From JANJWP01 sp049301335 (GTDB lineage: Bacteria; Patescibacteriota; Gracilibacteria; BD1-5; UBA2023), in contig JBAQKV010000141.1 in NCBI GenBank assembly GCA_049301335.1, forward strand, positions 1 to 21,315: a stretch of DNA of 21,315 nucleotides, written 5' to 3'. Under the pieces are notes generated by a model that was not told the DNA's origin, ran no database searches, and was given only the letters and a program-made list of their open reading frames with translations. Each line of letters starts with the position of its first letter. Position 1 is the first letter of the stretch. The translations under genes and the position numbers were made by a program. Shown here one piece after another: positions 9,636 to 18,119 of this stretch.

Positions 9636-11354
9636 ATGGCTACCATACGCCTATCCGGAAAAGAATACGCCGTGACCGCCCAGGCCGAAGCGTTCCTCAA
9701 TAGCTACCTCTCCCGCGTCAGGCGGTACGTCTCCGTTAACGGAATCAGTGACGAATACGCCCAGGACATCGAAAACCGGCTCGCCGAAAAGCTCTCGTAC
9801 GTCGGTACGGAATGCCAAGAAGGCGAGGCGGTGCGCATCGTCAACGAGCTTGGCGAACCCGAAGACGTCTTCGCCGACGCGCCGAAAGCGAAGAAAAACG
9901 GTCTCGGTGACATCGCCTGAGCCGTGAAGGAAAACATAAAATCGCCCCTGTACCGCGACAGCTCGAAAGGAATCATTTTCGGAGTGTGTGCCGGGCTCGG
10001 GGACAAGTTCGAAATCGATCCGTTCTTCATCCGGTTACTGTTCGTTTTCTTGTTCTTCTTTTACGGAACCGGCGTTCTCGCGTACCTCGTTCTCGCCCTT
10101 CTTATGAAGGACAAATCGGCGTTCGTAGCTTCCGGCGTCCAAGGCTGAGGAATCAAAGCGAAAGCGGACGCCGCCATTTCGAAAATATCCGCGGTATCGC
10201 CGGTAAGCGCTTCGGAGGTCATCGGATGAACCTTCGCCATGATCGGCTCGATCGTCGCGTTCTTCTTTTTCGGATTCCTCGCGTTCTTCCTGTTTTCCGC
10301 GTCGATCGGGTTCCTCGCGGCGTTCGGCGCTTCGATGAGCGGCATCGTCATCGAAAACCAGAACGTCTTTGGCCGGGCGCATCCGGCATTGCCGTTCGCT
10401 GCCGGAGCCGTAGGGGCGACGCTCTTCGTCCTTTCGTGGGTAGCGGCGTTCCGAGCGTTCGGAAAGAAAATCGCTACCTGATGGGTTTTGGCAATCGCCG
10501 GTATCGTCATCGCCGTCTCATTCGCCGCCGGAGCGTACGGGACGTTCAAAACCGTAGCGAACTTCGCCCAGCGTGAAAAAACGGAAACCGTTTCCGATAC
10601 CGGTTTTTCCAGTTGAACGCTCTCGGTGGAATTCTCGGAAGCCGATCTTCCGCGAAGCCAATCGTTTCCGACGCTCCCTGATTGGACGGAAATCCGCGTC
10701 GTCAAAAGCGATGCGGTCACCGCGAAAATCCGAACCGTCACCGAAATCTCCGCGTCCGATGCGGAATCGGCGAAATCCCAGTTCTCTAAAATAGTTCCGG
10801 TTTCCGTCTCGGCGTCCGGTTCGGCGGTGAAGGTCGACAATGCGGCGGTGAAATATTCGCAAAAGTCACCGTATGCTTTCGCGAAGCGCGTTATCGAAAT
10901 CTCCGTACCCGCGTCCGTCCGAGTGAAGTTCGAAAAACTCCCCCGCCATGCGGAAGTCACCGGAATCTCGCGGACCGAGTTCGATTCGTATTCCTCGTAC
11001 GACGGCCGTTGCACCGGATCTGAAATCAAGTATTCCGAAGGTTCGAAAACGTTCGTCTGCGATCCTTCAGGATATCCGGAAAGTTTCGTGGAAAACGCGA
11101 AAATATCCTATCTCGAAAACTCCGCCTACGACGAGGTTCCGAAAGTGGGAAGCGCGGACCCCGACCGCCGAACCATGCCGTACCGCTACGACGACCGCAT
11201 CGTGGCGAAAGCCCTTCCGGACGGAACGTTCGAAGTCACGTACTCTCTCGAATACGGCCATCCGGATAACGTTCCGGACACGGTAACGAAAATTTTCCGC
11301 GTGGACGTGAGCCCCTCGGGCGAAATGTCCAAAACCGAAGTCGTTTCGAAATAG
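9636..11354 (+). CDS. HAAS-PspC domain membrane protein (five TGA=Gly codons)
   Basis: 572 aa, stop TAG. The N-terminal part (about 1-95) looks like the HAAS domain found with PadR regulators: helices around LNSYLSRVRRYV and EYAQDIENRLAEKL, then EGEAVRIVNELGEPEDVF. A PspC domain follows (about 103-165), with SPLYRDSSKGIIFGVCAGLGDKF, DPFFIRLLFVFLFFFYGTG and LAYLVLALLMKDKS. Two or three further membrane helices lie at about 205-310, then a mainly extracytoplasmic Ser/Val-rich domain (about 325-572), predicted to be beta-rich and resembling the adhesin-like tails seen after PspC. The five TGA codons join four standard-code fragments. The pair probably senses envelope stress or composition, by analogy with PspC; this is inference. 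The stop abuts the stop of the convergent gene with no gap. Confidence 0.88.
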
Positions 11355-13922
11355 CTATTCCTTCCGTTTCAGAACGCCCTTCCATTCGGCAAGGAACGAA
11401 TCATAATCCGAAACGACGAACCCGTCCGTGCCGTAAAGCGCGTGACGGGTTTTCCGTACGAGCTCGCCGTGGCCGTTTTCGTATGTCGAAAAAGGGAAAG
11501 CGGCGCCGGCCAATTCGCCGAGATCCTCCACGAACCGCTCTTTGTACGAAAGTTTCGAACGCCGGAAGCGCTCGACAAGGAACTTCCGTCACCGCCAGAG
11601 AAGGTAAACGGACGCGGCCAAAGCGGCGAACCAGGGCCAAAGGGAAACGAGCGCAGCGAGAAGGTCGCGCTGAGCGGATCACGAATACCCTACGACGTAC
11701 GTGAACCAGACGAGGTCGACGTAGTCGTACGCGGATACGGCTGCGGCTTTCCATTCCTGAACGGCCGATTTTACTACGATTCAGGAATTGGGCGTGGGGT
11801 CGTAAACCGTCCAATACCCGTTTTCCAATATTTCGACCCACGCGTGCGCCTGTTCGCCGCGAATGATCCACGTATCGGACAAGCGGGAATATTCGCCCGA
11901 GTAGTACCCGTTGACGACGGTCGCTGGAAACCCGAAATGCCGCATCGTGAGCGCGAGAACGGTGGCGAAATACTCGCAGTGGCCGCGTTTTTCTTCGTAG
12001 AGGAACGACCGGAGGCTCTTTGCCGGAGCCTCAACCGTATATTCGAACCCCGATTCGTCACGGACGTATTTCGCGAGCTTCAGCGGGTCTTTCGAGGTTT
12101 CTTTGGGAATCTTAGACCAGTACGCCGCGAAAAGTTCGTCGACGTTCGCCGGAAGCGGGGCGTCGGCTCCGCTGAACGAAGCCGAAGGGGCGGTTTTTCC
12201 AATCAAAGAGACTGAAACTTCGTACGCGGAACCCATGGGTTCTTCGGTACGGTGGACGTACGGATCGCCGACTCTTTGCGTGAACGCGTTATTCCGGTAG
12301 GAGCGCGCCGTGGTGGCCGAGTACGCCGGACCGGGCAACGGAAGGATTTTGGAACCGGGATCGTAGTACGTAATCGAAAGCGATTCCGATCCGATCTTCA
12401 CGAGGGGGAGATACCGGTACTGCGCGCCTTTTTCCGACGTCCAACCGGTACCGTCGAACGCGGTGAAACGCTCCCCTCTCCAATACGTCTTCGAAAACTC
12501 CCGCATCTGGGCATCGGAAGGATTTTTCACGACGAGTTTCTTCGAAGGATCGCGTTTGACGTTCAGGAGACCTCAGAGGGCGATTTCGTCCTTCAATCCC
12601 GACGTGGCGGTATCCGAATTCTGCGAAGTCGGAAGCGCGACGCCGCCCCGGTACCCGTCGCCGTGCGGAAGGATGGCGAAAAACGCGAACGTCGCGACGT
12701 AGAGTGCGACGAAGGAGTTCGCGAGGTACTTCCTGGGGACTTCCGTCTTGAAAGGCAAGGAAGTGGAATCCTTTCACAAATAGCCAGACGAGAGGAAGAG
12801 CAATCGCAATACGAGAAAAAGCAGTACCGCGAAAAAGAGCAGGAACCAGACGCCGATGGACAAAAATGAAACCGTCGCGAAAACGAAGAGCGAGAGGAAA
12901 ATGTAGAGGAAACTTTCGTCCCGGTCGTCGGGATAGAAGTAGTGGATGACGAGAATCTGCATGAGAAAGACGCTCACCGGCCCCATGAGGTCGAATTCCC
13001 GATACGACACGTAGCCCATGGCCGCGAAACAGACGAAGGTGGCGAACGTTTTGAGCGGCTTGGATATCTTGGGAACGTGGAAAACGCGCTTCAGGGCAAA
13101 ACATGCCGCGAACGTCGCCGCGAGATATGCCGCGAAGGCCGCGCTTTCCCACTGGAGCGCCATGATTCATGAACAGAGCGCCACGAGCTTCCATTCGAGC
13201 GAGCGCGCCCTTTCGGATGCCATGGGGAGCGTGAGCGGCACGGTGGAACGGACGGATATTTCCCTCGGAACACCCGGGCGGAGCGCCGACGATATCTCTT
13301 TGGAAGTTTCCCAGGACTTCACGAAGGGAACGTCGGAAGACGATGAACGGAAGGCGTCTATTCGCTCGACGTAATCCCCCGCCTGCACGCGTCTCGATAC
13401 CGAATACGAATCCGCGGCAAGGGCCTCGGATCCGGAAACGAGCGAACTCTCGGGAGGAAGCGGTCACAAATCCGCAACTTTTCGGAAAAGGTCGAAGGAT
13501 CCCCGGTAGTAGAGCCTTACCGAGGCGGCTCAACTTCGCGGATACGGAACGGCCATGGTCTCGGGATCGGGTTCGGCGTACGAAACGCCGCCGGAAGAAT
13601 CGACGTACGCGACGCGGAACGAAAGTCCGACCGGCTTGGGCGAATGGGCGAATATCCGGTACGATTCCTTATCGCGTTCCAATGAGAACCCCACCGTTTT
13701 CCGGATGCGTTCGGATTCGAAATACGAGAACAGGAAGATGCCTAAAAAGAGCGCCGGTACGAAAACGAGCACCTGCACGCCCTTAATGAACGCGGCGACG
13801 AAAAAGAAAAACCCGATGGCGAAAAGGTAGAACCCCACGAGCGAAACGCCCGCGAAGAACGACCGGACGCGGCCCGAAAAGCCTATCCGAGGTATTTGCG
13901 GTAGAGTTCGGAGAGGATTCAT
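11355..13922 (-). CDS. Fusion of degenerate DUF58-like region and TgpA-type transmembrane transglutaminase
   Basis: 855 aa with eight TGA codons read as Gly, stop TAG. The N-terminal part (about 1-250) has two membrane helices near 20-70. Further on, RRVQAGDYVERIDAF and PFVKSWETSKE resemble the DUF58 core (GDxxRxIdW ... vKxfexe), but most of the DUF58 fold after it is missing. The TgpA part starts about residue 240 with about five membrane helices, including VFLMQILVIHYFYPDDRDES, as in DUF3488. An extracytoplasmic transglutaminase-like domain has Cys 649 in RGHCEYFATV, His 693 in AHAWVEI and Asp 708 in VYDPTP, so the triad is intact. A last helix (about 745-760) and a cytoplasmic tail follow. 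Elsewhere DUF58 and TgpA are separate genes after moxR. The start ATG lies inside the moxR end, a 40-base overlap. Confidence 0.85.
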
Positions 13923-14818
13923 GCGAGTTCGGTAACCGGAAACGCGGCGTCTTTCGCGGAAACGCGGTGCGCCAAGAGCGGCGTGACGAGCGGAATGCCG
14001 TCTTCCGGAATGACGAAGTCGCGTCCGGCGAGATAGGCTTTGGCGCGCAGCGCGGAAACGAAGAGGTTGAGACCTCTCGGCGACACCCCGAAGCGCAAGC
14101 GGTCGTCGGATCGGGTGGCGTTTACGAAGGCGACGAGTTTCTTAATGACCACGTCGTCGATCCGGACGTCCGCCGCTTCTTTGACGCAGGCGCGGAGCGT
14201 ATCGAGGGCGAATGCGGGGGCGAGCGAAGCGAGCACCGATTCGATGCGGTTCGAAGCGCCCGAGCGGATGATTTCTGATTGTACTCCGTCGCTCGGATAC
14301 CCGATCTTCACTACCGCGGTAAAGCGGTCTTTCTGGGCTTCGGGCAAAAGGAACGTCCCCACGTATTCGAGCGGGTTCTGGGTGGCGATGACGAAGTGGA
14401 ATTCCGGAAGCGGAAAAGTTTGCCCAGCGACCGAGACGGCTTTCTCTTCCATGCATTCCAAAAACGCGCTCTGGGTCTTGGGGTGCATGCGGTTGATTTC
14501 GTCGATGAGCACGACTTCGGCGAATACCGGCCCCTTGCGCACGACGAATTCCTTAGAAGCGAAATCGAACGTCTCGCCGCCCACGACGTCCTGCGGAAGA
14601 CTGTCGGAAGTTCACTGGATGCGCGAATGAGAGAGTCCGAGCAACCGGGCGAACGCCTTGGCGATAGTCGTCTTTCCCACCCCGGGGAAGTCCTCTATCA
14701 GCAAATGTCCGTGCGTGAGGAGGGCGATTTCGAAAAGCTCCGCGACTTCGGTTTTTCAAAACACGAACGGAAGGAACGAAGAGTGGAATTTCTTAAATTC
14801 CGTAAGCGAATCTGACAC
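13883..14818 (-). CDS. MoxR-type AAA+ ATPase
   Basis: 311 aa from GTG 14818, stop TAG, three TGA codons read as Gly. VFGKTEVAELFEIALLTHGHLLIEDFPGVGKTT gives the family's usual start, Walker A (46-51) included; the Gly of the invariant iGqe-like motif is TGA. RIQGTSDSLPQDVVGG uses TGA as well. Walker B is VVLIDEINR (D106/E107), sensor 1 is IATQNP, and the MoxR-typical VSPRGLNL is present. MoxR ATPases act as chaperones with DUF58/vWA and transglutaminase partners, which fits the overlapping downstream gene. The start is not certain: the frame is open further upstream through non-family sequence, and GTG was chosen because it gives the family length. The third TGA extends the C-terminus 12 codons past the apparent end. 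Confidence 0.93.
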
Positions 14819-14895
14819 GTTTCGGGAGTGCGGAAGTATTTTAGAAAAAGTACGGGATTTTGGGCGAAAAGCAATTATGCTCGCGAGAGCGATTT

Positions 14896-14923
14896 TTGAC
14901 GATTTTCTAGAATCACGTATGAT
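14896..14923 (+). promoter_or_regulatory. Promoter of the small secreted protein gene
   Basis: TTGACG (14896-14901), a 16-base spacer and TATGAT (14918-14923), each one base from consensus. The leader of about 55 bases contains a small hairpin, CGGGA-ATCC-TCCCG, near 14936-14949. Confidence 0.6.
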
Positions 14924-14984
14924 ACCAAAGCTCCCGGGAATCCTCCCGAGGCACGGTCGAAAACCATTGGAGAAGGAGAACGAC

Positions 14985-15335
14985 ATGAAGAAAGCCCTGC
15001 TTTCGCTCATCGTAGCGTTCATGGCGCTCGGTCTCGCGACCGAGCATGCCCTAGCGCACGATTACGGCCATCGCGGCCATTACCGCAACGACAGCAATTA
15101 CGACCACGGTCAGGGAAGTGGCGGAAACGCCCTCGCCTGGATCGCGGGAATAGCGGTCGTCGGGATCGCGGCGAACGCCATCGCCAACCAGCAACAAGAA
15201 CGCGTGGCGGTTTACGAGGCGCCGCCCGAAAGGCAATGCAGAAGCGACTTCGTCGGCCAGACCTACGACGGCCGCCCAGTGTTCCGCAAGGTCTGCTGGG
15301 ATCCGTACGGAAGGCAATGGTACCTCGCCCAATAG
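14985..15335 (+). CDS. Small secreted hypothetical protein
   Basis: 116 aa, stop TAG, no in-frame TGA. It has a good signal peptide: MKK, a hydrophobic core at about 5-19, and cleavage after HALA (residue 24). The mature N-terminus HDYGHRGHYRNDSNYDHGQG is rich in His, Tyr, Asp and Gly. A hydrophobic, Ala/Gly/Ile-rich stretch follows (about 50-67: ALAWIAGIAVVGIAANAI), which may be a membrane span. The C-terminal 40 residues have two Cys and a compact GRPVFRKVCWDPYGRQWYLA motif, which could form a small disulfide-linked domain. This gene has one of the few convincing Shine-Dalgarno sequences here (GGAG at 14969-14979 region, AGAAGGAG before the ATG), its own promoter and its own terminator. Function unknown; a surface or periplasmic role is inferred. 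Confidence 0.85.
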   Translation: MKKALLSLIVAFMALGLATEHALAHDYGHRGHYRNDSNYDHGQGSGGNALAWIAGIAVVGIAANAIANQQQERVAVYEAPPERQCRSDFVGQTYDGRPVFRKVCWDPYGRQWYLAQ

Positions 15336-15390
15336 CCGGCAACCGGACGGGATGCGGCTCCGCAAGGAGTTCGGATTCCGCGAATGCGCG

Positions 15391-15416
15391 CCCGACCAGG
15401 AATGGTCGGGTTTTTT
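15391..15416 (+). terminator. Intrinsic terminator after the small secreted protein gene
   Basis: A perfect 8-bp stem CCCGACCA/TGGTCGGG (15391-15398 with 15403-15410), GGAA loop, then TTTTTT: a textbook terminator. Confidence 0.93.
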
Positions 15417-15462
15417 ATTCGAAAATGCTCCGATTTTTTAAGGTTTTCTTAAGAATTGTCGT

Positions 15463-15468
15463 TATGAT
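15463..15468 (+). promoter_or_regulatory. Candidate -10 element for the DUF805-like gene
   Basis: TATGAT lies 38 bases before the ATG at 15507 in an A/T-rich stretch. No good -35 is seen at the right distance, so this is tentative. Confidence 0.3.
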
Positions 15469-15506
15469 GCGACTTTAAGAAGTGAGATTCTCCTAATCCT
15501 TCGGAT

Positions 15507-16349
15507 ATGAGCGACGTATTTTCGACTTCGGGAAGCCTTACTCGGGGCAGGTACGCGGTTGCGGTATTTTTTAAAATACTCCCGTTAGCGATATTGGCCA
15601 ACGGATTGGCCTACGCGTATTACTTCAACGCGCATTCTGAAGCCATGGCCCTTATCCAGGCGCAGGACAAAGCCGCGGTTTGAGATTTCCTCCGATACGT
15701 GACGAAGGCTTCGGGAGCCGTATTTTTCACCGCCTTCGCGCTTTGGCTCAACGTGACGGTCAAGAGGCTGCGCAACATCTGAGCGAGCGCATGGCTCGCG
15801 ATTTTGGCGTTCGTCCCGGTAATCAACCTGTTCTTCTTCGCATATTTGCTCGCCGTGAAATGAGACGACCTCGGCGACTATCCTTACGATGACGAGGCCA
15901 TGCCGCTCGGGTTCAAAGCCATGGTATTATTGGCGATCGTTTCCGTCGGAAGCTCCGTTCTCATGCTCTGGCTCTGGTACGCGACGGGTTCGGCCTGGGC
16001 GCAGTTCGGTCCGCGAACGTTCACCTGATCGTCCGCGGCGACGTTTTACGTCGTGGTTTGAATTCTCAACGGAAGCGTGGCGTACGGCGTATTTAAAAGG
16101 AAGGAGTGGGCGTATTTCGCGATAATGGCAACGAATCTCTTCACGATCGTACTGTCTTCGGCGAATTATTTTTTCGTTTCGAAGAATCCCGAAATCATGC
16201 TCCAGTACTACCGGCTCATGAACGTTCCCAACCCGCCCGCGCCCGAAATGGTGGCTTCAAGCATGGCGACGAGCACCGGATTCGCCATCGTCGTAGGAAT
16301 CTTCTTCATCATTTACGTGAACAAGAACCTGAACTACTTTACGGAGTAG
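15507..16349 (+). CDS. DUF805-like multi-pass membrane protein
   Basis: 280 aa with five TGA codons read as Gly, stop TAG. The first half matches the DUF805 pattern: a GR motif followed by a membrane helix (SLTRGRYAVAVFFKILPLAIL), a second long helix, then VKRLRNIGASAWLAILAFVP with the RLxDIGxSGW-like motif, in which the Gly is TGA, and FFFAYLLAVKGDD. The second half adds four more helices, including KAMVLLAIVSVGSSVLMLWLW and TGFAIVVGIFFIIYVNKN, and is not recognised. The average DUF805 protein is only about 120-150 aa, so this one is double length. Function unknown. It ends one base from the stop of the convergent DUF4256 gene, with no terminator hairpin visible between them. Confidence 0.85.
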
Positions 16350-16350
16350 C

Positions 16351-16920
16351 CTAAACTCGGAACGAACCGCGGAATCCCCTGACGGCATAGTAGGAATCCG
16401 CGCCGTTATGGTACGTAAAGACCCTTCCGTACCGGAAATCCCCGAAAAGCGCGCCGCCCAATGCCCGCACTTCGTCCGGAGTCAGCATCCAGCTCGAAGT
16501 TTTCGTATCGAAGTTCCCAAGCCGTTGCAAACGGCAGTACTGTTCTTCCGACAAGAGTTCGATTCCCATGGCCTCCGCCATGTCGATGACGCAATTCTCC
16601 GGCTTATGTTCTTTTCTCGAATCCAACGCCTTTCGGTCGTAACAAAGGCTCCGACGGCCCTTCGGACTTTCTTCGGAACAGTCGAAAAAGACGTATTCGC
16701 CCGTATTCGCGTCATGTTCGACGACGTCGGGCTCCCCGCCCGTGCGTTCCATCTCCGAGAGTGGGAACAGTCTTTCGGCGTGGATCTCCAATCTCGCGCG
16801 GACGTCGCCCCAAACGATTCAAACGTGGCGTCCCGCGTTCTTTTCGAAGCGGGTTTTCAAAATCCCGAAGAGTTCTTCGAGCCGCTCTCGGGATAACGCG
16901 TTTCGAGTCGTGCCGGTCAT
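16351..16920 (-). CDS. DUF4256 family protein
   Basis: 189 aa from ATG 16920, stop TAG, one TGA read as Gly. The match to the family as I know it is strong over its length: LFGILKTRFEKNAGRHVGIVWGDVRARLE near the start, then MERTGGEPDVVEHDANTGEYVFFDCS, SPKGRRSLCYDRKALDSRK, AEAMGIELLSEEQY, GNFDTKTSSW and YHNGADSYYAVRGFRG. The TGA falls on the Gly of RHxGIxW. Probably cytoplasmic, function unknown. The start is ambiguous: ATG 16920 has the CC-ATG context common here and gives the family length, but an in-frame GTG at 16959 has a perfect AGGAGG eight bases upstream and would add 13 residues. Confidence 0.93.
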
Positions 16921-16967
16921 GGTTTCAAAGTGAAGGGGCGTTCGATTTTCCACCGTCACTATACCCA

Positions 16968-16973
16968 CCTCCT
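16968..16973 (-). promoter_or_regulatory. Shine-Dalgarno AGGAGG upstream of a GTG start
   Basis: AGGAGG on the minus strand sits eight bases before an in-frame GTG (16957-16959) of the DUF4256 gene. It is the strongest Shine-Dalgarno in a window where most genes have none, so it may decide the start at 16959 rather than 16920. Confidence 0.4.
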
Positions 16974-16975
16974 AG

Positions 16976-17030
16976 AAATCCGTTTATTGGATTTTTTTAA
17001 AAAAAGGATATCGTGACGGGTATCCTTTTT
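16976..17030 (+). promoter_or_regulatory. Two hairpins in the leader of the PhnB-like gene
   Basis: AAATCC/GGATTT (16976-16981 with 16989-16994) followed by TTTT, then AAAAAGGATA/TATCCTTTTT (17001-17010 with 17021-17030, ten perfect pairs, 10-base loop). The second ends 10 bases before the ATG at 17041. Both resemble terminators on either strand. They may insulate the divergent genes or attenuate the plus-strand gene; the role is inferred. Confidence 0.5.
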
Positions 17031-17040
17031 CAATTCCCTT

Positions 17041-17919
17041 ATGCGAAACGTCACCCCCCACCTGTGGTTCGACAAGGAAGCGAAAGAAGCCGCGGAATTC
17101 TACGTTTCCCTTTTCGACGATTCGAAAATCGAAAGCGTTTCCACCATATCGGGCACGCCTTCCGGGGATTGCGACATCGTGAATTTCAAGTTGGCCGGAG
17201 AGTCGTTCATGGCGATCGGCGCGGGACCGTATTTCAAATTCAACCCCTCGCTGTCCTTGTTCGCCACGTTCGGAAACGAAGCGGAAACGGACGTCGCTTG
17301 GGCGAAGCTCGCCGAAGGATGAAAAATCCTGATGCCCTATGATACGTATCCGTGGGCGCGAAAATACGGATGGCTCGAAGACAAATACGGCCTCTCATGG
17401 CAGATTTCCTCGAACGAAAATTACGGATCCGGACAGAAGGTCACGCCCTTTCTCATGTTTACTAAAAAAGTGGCGGGCAAGGCGAAAGAGGCCATCGAAT
17501 TCTACTCGGGCGTTTTTCCGGATTCGAAAACGGATCTCTTCGTGCCGTACGAAAAGGGCGAAGGCGATATCGAAGGGTACGTAAAGCACGCCCGCTTCAC
17601 CTTGGGCGGCCAAGATTTCATGGCCATGGAGAGCACATGACCGCACGATTTCGAATTCAACGGGGCGATTTCGTTCATCGTGAATTGCGAAACCCAGGAC
17701 GAAATCGACTATTTCTGGGAAAAGCTCTCCGCCGTACCGGAGGCCGAACAATGCGGTTGGCTTCAGGACAAATACGGCGTGTCGTGGCAAATCATCCCCG
17801 ACATCATGGGAAAACTCATGGGCGGGGATCCGAAAAAGGCCGAGCGGGTAACCCAGGCGTTCCTTAAGATGAAGAAGTTCGACATCGAAGAACTCAAACG
17901 GGCTGCGGAAGTCGAATAA
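17041..17919 (+). CDS. Tandem PhnB-like (VOC superfamily) protein
   Basis: 292 aa with two TGA codons read as Gly, stop TAA. Two glyoxalase/bleomycin-resistance-type modules of the PhnB (3-demethylubiquinone-9 methyltransferase-like) family. Module 1 (about 3-122) runs from VTPHLWFDKEAKEAAEFYVSLF to YGWLEDKYGLSWQISS. Module 2 (about 137-272) runs from VTPFLMFTKKVAGKAKEAIEFY to CGWLQDKYGVSWQIIP, with the typical NCETQDEIDYFWEKLS. The TGA codons fall on Gly of the AEGG and STGPHDFEF motifs. The last 20 residues are a charged helix. Cytoplasmic; the family binds metals or small ligands, but the substrate is unknown. A strong terminator follows. The standard code would split it into three pieces. 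Confidence 0.95.
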
Positions 17920-17935
17920 AAATTTCTCAGGACGA

Positions 17936-17967
17936 AAAACCTCCCCCGATTTCTCGGGGGAGGTTTT
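17936..17967. terminator. Intrinsic terminator after the PhnB-like gene
   Basis: A perfect 14-bp stem AAAACCTCCCCCGA/TCGGGGGAGGTTTT with a 4-base TTTC loop, 17 bases after the stop. The U tract is short but sits in the stem end. Confidence 0.9.
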
Positions 17968-17976
17968 GAGTTCTTT

Positions 17977-18004
17977 TGGTAGCGCTGAGATTTTGGAGAA
18001 TCGA
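17977..18004 (+). repeat. Degraded copy of the tRNA-Glu 3' end (candidate att site)
   Basis: TGGTAGCGCT (17977-17986), eight bases, GGAGAATCGA (17995-18004). The tRNA-Glu gene at 19428-19447 has the same two 10-base blocks in the same order and orientation, separated by only two bases. On the minus strand these are the T-arm, acceptor and CCA. The copy marks the far end of a 1.45-kb segment next to the tRNA, as expected for an element integrated at a tRNA 3' end, with later decay of the copy. Confidence 0.55.
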
Positions 18005-18073
18005 TTGAGAAATCTCGTGAAGTTGACTCCGCAGATTTCGGAAATCCTTCGTACAATCAGGGTTTAACCAAAT

Positions 18074-18102
18074 TTGATGCCGTACGAAAGCAATGTTACT
18101 AT
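18074..18102 (+). promoter_or_regulatory. Candidate promoter of the Mrr-like gene
   Basis: TTGATG (18074-18079), a 17-base spacer, TACTAT (18097-18102), and the ATG 18 bases further on. The transcript would have a leader of about 10 bases. Confidence 0.5.
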
Positions 18103-18119
18103 AAGGGAAACGAAATCGT

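Noticed and set aside
10061..11029. A 322-codon minus-strand frame opposite the PspC protein
   Set aside because: No domain, a Thr/Ala/Ser-rich shadow; the plus strand has a clear PspC domain.
12289..13533. A 414-codon minus-strand frame in a different phase from the transglutaminase fusion
   Set aside because: It is Arg/Pro-rich and matches no domain, whereas the other phase has the transglutaminase triad and membrane helices.
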